NCBI RefSeq assembly: GCF_007164725.1
Contig: NZ_AP019697.1
Location: 1,895,501-1,959,500, forward strand
DNA: 64,000 bases
Origin: Dialister hominis
GTDB lineage: Bacteria; Bacillota; Negativicutes; Veillonellales; Dialisteraceae
Direction of reading: 5' to 3'
This document shows, piece by piece, positions 60,590 through 64,000 of the stretch (position 1 is the stretch's first letter; the number at the start of each line of letters is the position of its first letter). A model generated the notes under the pieces. That model ran no database searches and was not told the origin of the DNA. It saw nothing but the letters and a program-made list of their open reading frames with translations. Position numbers and translations under genes: made by a program.

Positions 60590-60695
60590 AAACCATACAA
60601 CCGCAGCTCTGCTGCGTGGTAATGAACCCCTTTCGTCGCCTAACGGCGCCACTTTCCCCTGACGGGGACAGCTTCTTGTCATAGGGACTCCCGAA
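60590..60695. repeat. Palindromic repeat cluster
   Basis: AACCCCTTTCGTCGCCTAAC, GGCGCCACTTTCCCCTGACG and GGGACAGCTTC, the clearest full unit of the family. It is the inverse of 431-457 and a sister of 48208-48255. Confidence 0.75.
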
Positions 60696-60712
60696 TTCTC
60701 CATCAAAAAAGA

Positions 60713-62174
60713 GGCTCTTCACGCTTTTTTGTGGGATAAAAATAATAACATATAAAATTGGCATTGAAAAAGAGCATTATCTACTCCAAAATGTAAGTTG
60801 CCTAAAACTACGCACGGAGGTCGAATAATGCTCTTTTATTACCATAATGAAATCACTTTTAATTGTCAATATTATCGCACAGAAAATATCACTAACCATC
60901 CAAATCCTCATTGCCATACCCGAGTTACCAGTCTACGGACTGCCAGAGATTTTTCCTGTCCGCACTGTCACTCCCGTATGTATAGTTATGGGGCTTTTTC
61001 TGTACTCATCAAGGATTTTCCAGATCTTCCTAAGCAAAAGAAGTATATAGAGTTCTCGGGGCACAGATTCCGCTGCACATCCTGCGGGGAGGCCATAACG
61101 GAAGATATCCCCTGCCAATGCCCTTTCACACGCGTTACTTGGGATATGGCCTTGTGGATTATCCATCTGCTTAAGTGTCATACATCCATTTCTGCCATTT
61201 CGGCCATGCTCTCTGTACATTGGAGTGCCATACAGAGAATACAAAAGCATATCATGGATAAGGCGTTGGCTGCCTTTGAAACCTGCCTGAAGAAAAGTAA
61301 CTATCGCCCACGGTATTTGGCCGTAGATGAGTTCGCTATCCATAAGGGCCATCGCTATGCCACCTGCGTTATGGATTTGGAAACGGGATTCATCTTGTGG
61401 GCCGGCCTGGGTCGCTCTATGGCAGATTTTGAGCACTTCTTTAAGAGCATTGACCTTTCGCTTCTTTCCAAGCTAAAAGCGGTGGCCATGGATATGAACG
61501 CATTCTTTAACAGGCTGTTCCAGAAATATTGTCCGAAGGCCCCCATCGTTTATGACCGGTACCATATGCAGGCACAGTTTGGGCGTGATGTTATGGGAGC
61601 CGTGCGCCTGGAGGAAGCACAAAAGCATAGGCAGGAAGCAGAAGCATTAAAGAAATATACGAAAGAAACTAATAATCCAGAGCTCCAGAAGATGGCCAGG
61701 GAAAAGAGCCATGAAGAAAGGAAGCTTTATACCGAATTAAAGAAATCCCGATGGATACTGTTAAAGAAGGACGACCACCTGAATGAAAGGCAGAAAACTC
61801 ATCTGTTGGATATCCTGAGCGAGCATAGGGATTTGGCGATTTGTTATGCCATGAAGCAGGAGATGACTCGTCTGTTCACATTGACTGACTATGAAGAAGC
61901 TCTCGCCGGATGGACAAAATGGATTCAGGCTGGACTGGAGAGCGGGATTCCTGCCCTGGTAAAGTTTGCCCGGCAAAAGCAGAAGCGAATCAAGGGACTG
62001 GCTGCTCATGCCCTGTATCCTATCAATACGGGGAAGCTTGAAGGATTTAATAATAAGATCAAGGTACTAAAAAGAATCGGATATGGGTACCGAAACATGG
62101 ATTATTTCTTTACCCTTATCCGATTCCATTCTTTACCTAAAAATTATTCATCCCCCAAATTTCCGTGAAGAGCC
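60713..62174 (+). mobile_element. ISL3-family insertion sequence with 8-bp target duplications
   Basis: 1462 bp. Terminal inverted repeats begin GGCTCTTCACG at both ends and continue imperfectly (TTTG.GGGAT.AA.AAT). Flanks are identical 8-mers AAAAAAGA at 60705-60712 and 62175-62182, the size ISL3 elements generate. Intact repeats, duplications and frame indicate a recent insertion. Confidence 0.93.
60828..62168 (+). CDS. ISL3 family transposase
   Basis: About 446 residues. N-terminal zinc-finger-type cysteines (CPHCHSRM and FRCTSCGEAI), an HTH (SISAISAMLSVHWSAIQRIQ) and the DDE domain (LAVDEFAIHKGHRYATCVMD; AVAMDMNAFFNRLFQ; KLEGFNNKIKVLKRIGYGY with the final Glu). ATG at 60828 fits; the in-frame ATG at 60798 lies close to the left end. 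Probably active. Confidence 0.92.
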   Translation: MLFYYHNEITFNCQYYRTENITNHPNPHCHTRVTSLRTARDFSCPHCHSRMYSYGAFSVLIKDFPDLPKQKKYIEFSGHRFRCTSCGEAITEDIPCQCPFTRVTWDMALWIIHLLKCHTSISAISAMLSVHWSAIQRIQKHIMDKALAAFETCLKKSNYRPRYLAVDEFAIHKGHRYATCVMDLETGFILWAGLGRSMADFEHFFKSIDLSLLSKLKAVAMDMNAFFNRLFQKYCPKAPIVYDRYHMQAQFGRDVMGAVRLEEAQKHRQEAEALKKYTKETNNPELQKMAREKSHEERKLYTELKKSRWILLKKDDHLNERQKTHLLDILSEHRDLAICYAMKQEMTRLFTLTDYEEALAGWTKWIQAGLESGIPALVKFARQKQKRIKGLAAHALYPINTGKLEGFNNKIKVLKRIGYGYRNMDYFFTLIRFHSLPKNYSSPKFP

Positions 62175-62234
62175 AAAAAAGAATCATGAAGATCAATGTT
62201 CATTTTCATGGCTCTTTTACTTTTATATTCTTTT

Positions 62235-62729
62235 TTACAATCCTTCAATGATTGCAAGGATCTTTTCGAGGACTTCTTCTTTGGTTCCATGGTTTCCTAT
62301 GATGGTGTCGGCGGCGTTCCGGTAGAGGGTGATTCGTTCCTGATAGAGGTCGTAGACTTTCTGGGGGCCGTCTTTGAGGAGCGGGCGTTTTTCTACTTCT
62401 ACGTCGCTGGCAATATCTTTGGCGTCGCGGTCAAGGAAGAAGATGTGGCCATTTTTCTTGAGGTTTTCTATGCTGGCACGTCTTTTGATGACGCCGCCTC
62501 CGGTGGCTATGACGAGGTTTTCCTTTTCGGAAAGGTCACGGATGGTTCTTTCTTCGGCATCGCGGAAGGCGTCTTCGGAAATGGCGAAGAGGGAGGCGAT
62601 GGTTCTTCCTTCTTTTTCTTCGAGGTAATCGTCGGCATCGATGAAGGGGCGGCCGAGTCTTTCGGCGATGGCTTTGCCGAAGGTGGTCTTGCCGCTTCCG
62701 GGCATGCCGATCAGGATGATGTTCCTCAT
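62235..62729 (-). CDS. aroK: Shikimate kinase
   Basis: 164 residues. Walker A GMPGSGKTTFGKAIAERL, shikimate-binding DADDYLEEKEG and the GGGVIKRR loop. It phosphorylates shikimate at C3 in aromatic amino acid synthesis. It overlaps aroE by 4 bp. Confidence 0.95.
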   Translation of the reverse strand: MRNIILIGMPGSGKTTFGKAIAERLGRPFIDADDYLEEKEGRTIASLFAISEDAFRDAEERTIRDLSEKENLVIATGGGVIKRRASIENLKKNGHIFFLDRDAKDIASDVEVEKRPLLKDGPQKVYDLYQERITLYRNAADTIIGNHGTKEEVLEKILAIIEGL

Positions 62730-63586
62730 AGGCCTGCCTTCTTTTCTTTCGCTCTTTCTGCTTCGACGCGTTCTTCCTGGAGCTGCTTCATTTCTTCGAC
62801 GATTTCCATGGCGACGAATTCAGGGATGTCGTGGCCGAGCCATATTTCTTCGGCGCGGACGGCCTGCATGACGAGCATGTAGAGGCCGTTTGATTTATCG
62901 GCATTCATGGCATCGGAGAGGAGTTTTGTCTCGGAGGGGTTGTAGATGAGGTCGATGACCTTGTCGAAGCGTTCAGCGACCTCGGCAGGCACGGGGGAAA
63001 AGCCTGCTTTCGGGTACATGCCTACGGGAGTGGCATTGACGAGGAGGTAGCCGTCTTCCTGGTTGAGGATGCTGTAGTCGATGATGAGGCAGTCTCTCTT
63101 TTCCGCAAATTCCTGGAAGGATTCATCAACGGCTTCAGGGCAGCGGCTGACGATGAGAATAGCGCCTGCGCCTCTGTCGTGGAGGCACTGGACGACGGCG
63201 CGGGAGGCTCCGCCATGGCCCATGACGAAGACTTTCTCGCCTTTGACATCGGCCGCGATCTTGTCGAGCGTCCTCGCAAATCCATCATAGTCAGTGTTGT
63301 AGCCGTACCGTTTGCCGTCATGGACAGCGACGGTATTGACGGCGCCGATGGTCCTGGCTTCGGGGGATATTTCATCCAGGAAGGGCATGATGTCTGTCTT
63401 GTAAGGGATGGTGACATTGAAGCCGTCCATGCTTTCAAGGAGGGTTTCGACAGTATCCTTCAGATTCATCCTGGCGATGGGAAGCAGGTTGTAGGTGCCG
63501 CAAATGCCCAGTTTTTCAAAAATTTTCTGATGTATTTCAGGGGAAAGGCTGTGTCCCAGCTTTTCTCCGATAAGCCCAAGTTTCAT
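62726..63586 (-). CDS. aroE: Shikimate dehydrogenase
   Basis: 286 residues. Substrate site GEKLGHSLSPEIHQ, catalytic Lys in NVTIPYKTDI, GAVNTV, the NADP loop GHGGASRAVVQCL and the NATPVGMYP end motif. It reduces 3-dehydroshikimate. A charged tail (KQLQEERVEAERAKEKK) extends beyond the usual end. It overlaps aroK downstream and pheA upstream by 4 bp each. Confidence 0.95.
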   Translation of the reverse strand: MKLGLIGEKLGHSLSPEIHQKIFEKLGICGTYNLLPIARMNLKDTVETLLESMDGFNVTIPYKTDIMPFLDEISPEARTIGAVNTVAVHDGKRYGYNTDYDGFARTLDKIAADVKGEKVFVMGHGGASRAVVQCLHDRGAGAILIVSRCPEAVDESFQEFAEKRDCLIIDYSILNQEDGYLLVNATPVGMYPKAGFSPVPAEVAERFDKVIDLIYNPSETKLLSDAMNADKSNGLYMLVMQAVRAEEIWLGHDIPEFVAMEIVEEMKQLQEERVEAERAKEKKAGL

Positions 63587-64000
63587 CGCTGCTCCTTTCT
63601 TTCCTCTTCACTGATACAGGAAGGATAGTTTCCCAGTATTTTGAAATAGGTGCACATCGATTCGAGGCCCTTCAGCGTGTGCTGGTTGGACGGGTCCATG
63701 AGCCGGCCGGTGACGTCGATGTGGAAGAAATATTCGAAGGGCCGCCCTGCCATGGGACGGGATTCGAGGTGTGTCATGTTCATGCCGCCGTAGAAGAAGT
63801 AGCCTAGGACGTGGTAAAGGGCGCCCGGCTCGTGGCGTACGGCAATGACGAGGGTGATCTTGTCGGACTTCTCCGTGATTTCCATGTGCGGTCCGATGAC
63901 GAAGAAGCGGGTGCAGTTGCTGTCGTTGAAGAAAATATTTTCCTTCAGGATGGAAAGGCCGTACAGCTTGGCAGCAGCCCTTCCTGCAACGGCCGCCTGG
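63583..64000 (-). CDS. pheA: Prephenate dehydratase, C-terminal part (5' end beyond window)
   Basis: The frame enters from the right edge: AAVAGRAAAKLYGLSILKEN, then the conserved TRFFVIG segment and an ACT regulatory domain (KITLVIAVRHEPGALYHVLGYF, NMTHLESRPMAGRPFEYFFHIDV) that binds phenylalanine for feedback. It converts prephenate to phenylpyruvate. The first gene visible of the pheA-aroE-aroK operon. Confidence 0.92.
   Translation of the reverse strand, partial: QAAVAGRAAAKLYGLSILKENIFFNDSNCTRFFVIGPHMEITEKSDKITLVIAVRHEPGALYHVLGYFFYGGMNMTHLESRPMAGRPFEYFFHIDVTGRLMDPSNQHTLKGLESMCTYFKILGNYPSCISEEERKEQR

Noticed and set aside
1-64000. CRISPR array, prophage or conjugation genes
   Set aside because: No regularly spaced direct repeats, integrase, portal, terminase, relaxase or Cas-like genes were seen anywhere.

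Overview
The window is most consistent with a chromosome segment of a Negativicutes (Veillonellaceae) bacterium, probably Dialister-like: an anaerobe with a Gram-negative outer membrane (the C-terminus of a porin-like beta-barrel protein at the left edge) but otherwise Firmicutes-type genes (RNase J, the yybS-gdpP-rplI block, YitT, Rrf2). This assignment rests on gene content and style, not on a database search. Genes are short-spaced, most carry AGGAGG-type ribosome binding sites, and gaps hold rho-independent terminators and dispersed small palindromic repeats.

Positions 1-1362: porin end, an 885-bp repeat-filled gap and the C-terminal piece of an alpha/beta hydrolase. Positions about 1363-11070: a foreign-looking block of about 9.7 kb that splits this hydrolase gene exactly in two; its N-terminal part resumes at 11071. 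The block has a transketolase pair (second subunit wrecked), an intact KtrB/KtrA potassium system, a DUF2249 protein, a frameshifted flavodiiron protein, a frameshifted panC, an aromatic amino acid permease, a DUF1847 metal-binding protein and a 3' half of a tRNA-Thr gene. It has no integrase or transposase, lacks the host's palindromic repeats, and uses CTG more for leucine than its surroundings. It also holds a MITE-like element, one arm of which recurs at 60.45 kb.

Positions 11-31 kb: MerR regulator (facing the broken hydrolase), ispE, a radical SAM protein, a secreted tannase-like esterase, YitT, aldo/keto reductase, ADP-ribosylglycohydrolase, a nonsense-broken EamA transporter, TrkA (frameshifted)/TrkH, an F420-type dinucleotide reductase, an orphan HicB, two tandem PAP2 phosphatases, a candidate structured RNA, TetR and a MetE-like methyltransferase. 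Positions 31-37 kb: AT-rich accessory island with four paralogous secreted proteins of unknown function and an IS4/IS1634-type element whose transposase appears to have lost its second catalytic Asp.

Positions 37-45.5 kb: an operon of unknown function (Fe-S protein, two glycine-rich membrane-type proteins, one damaged) downstream of a Sir2 gene and divergent from Rrf2; a secreted 15-residue-repeat protein; an arsenic operon (arsR-acr3-arsC) with a readable operator; and a TauE/SafE permease. Positions 46-64 kb: mostly housekeeping: YbjN, quinone-type oxidoreductase, peptide deformylase, acyl-CoA ligase, FliB-like/GDPD/phosphorylase operon, bcp, rplI-gdpP-yybS, RNase J, a recent ISL3 insertion with 8-bp target duplications, and aroK-aroE-pheA (shikimate/phenylalanine).

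The strongest theme is gene decay plus acquisition: at least eight genes are split, frameshifted or stopped. One possible functional link is that the resident TrkA is broken near its C-terminus while the acquired block brings an intact KtrAB. The least explained items are the 28.46-28.79 kb structured RNA candidate, the secreted-paralog island and the Sir2-linked Fe-S/glycine-rich operon.
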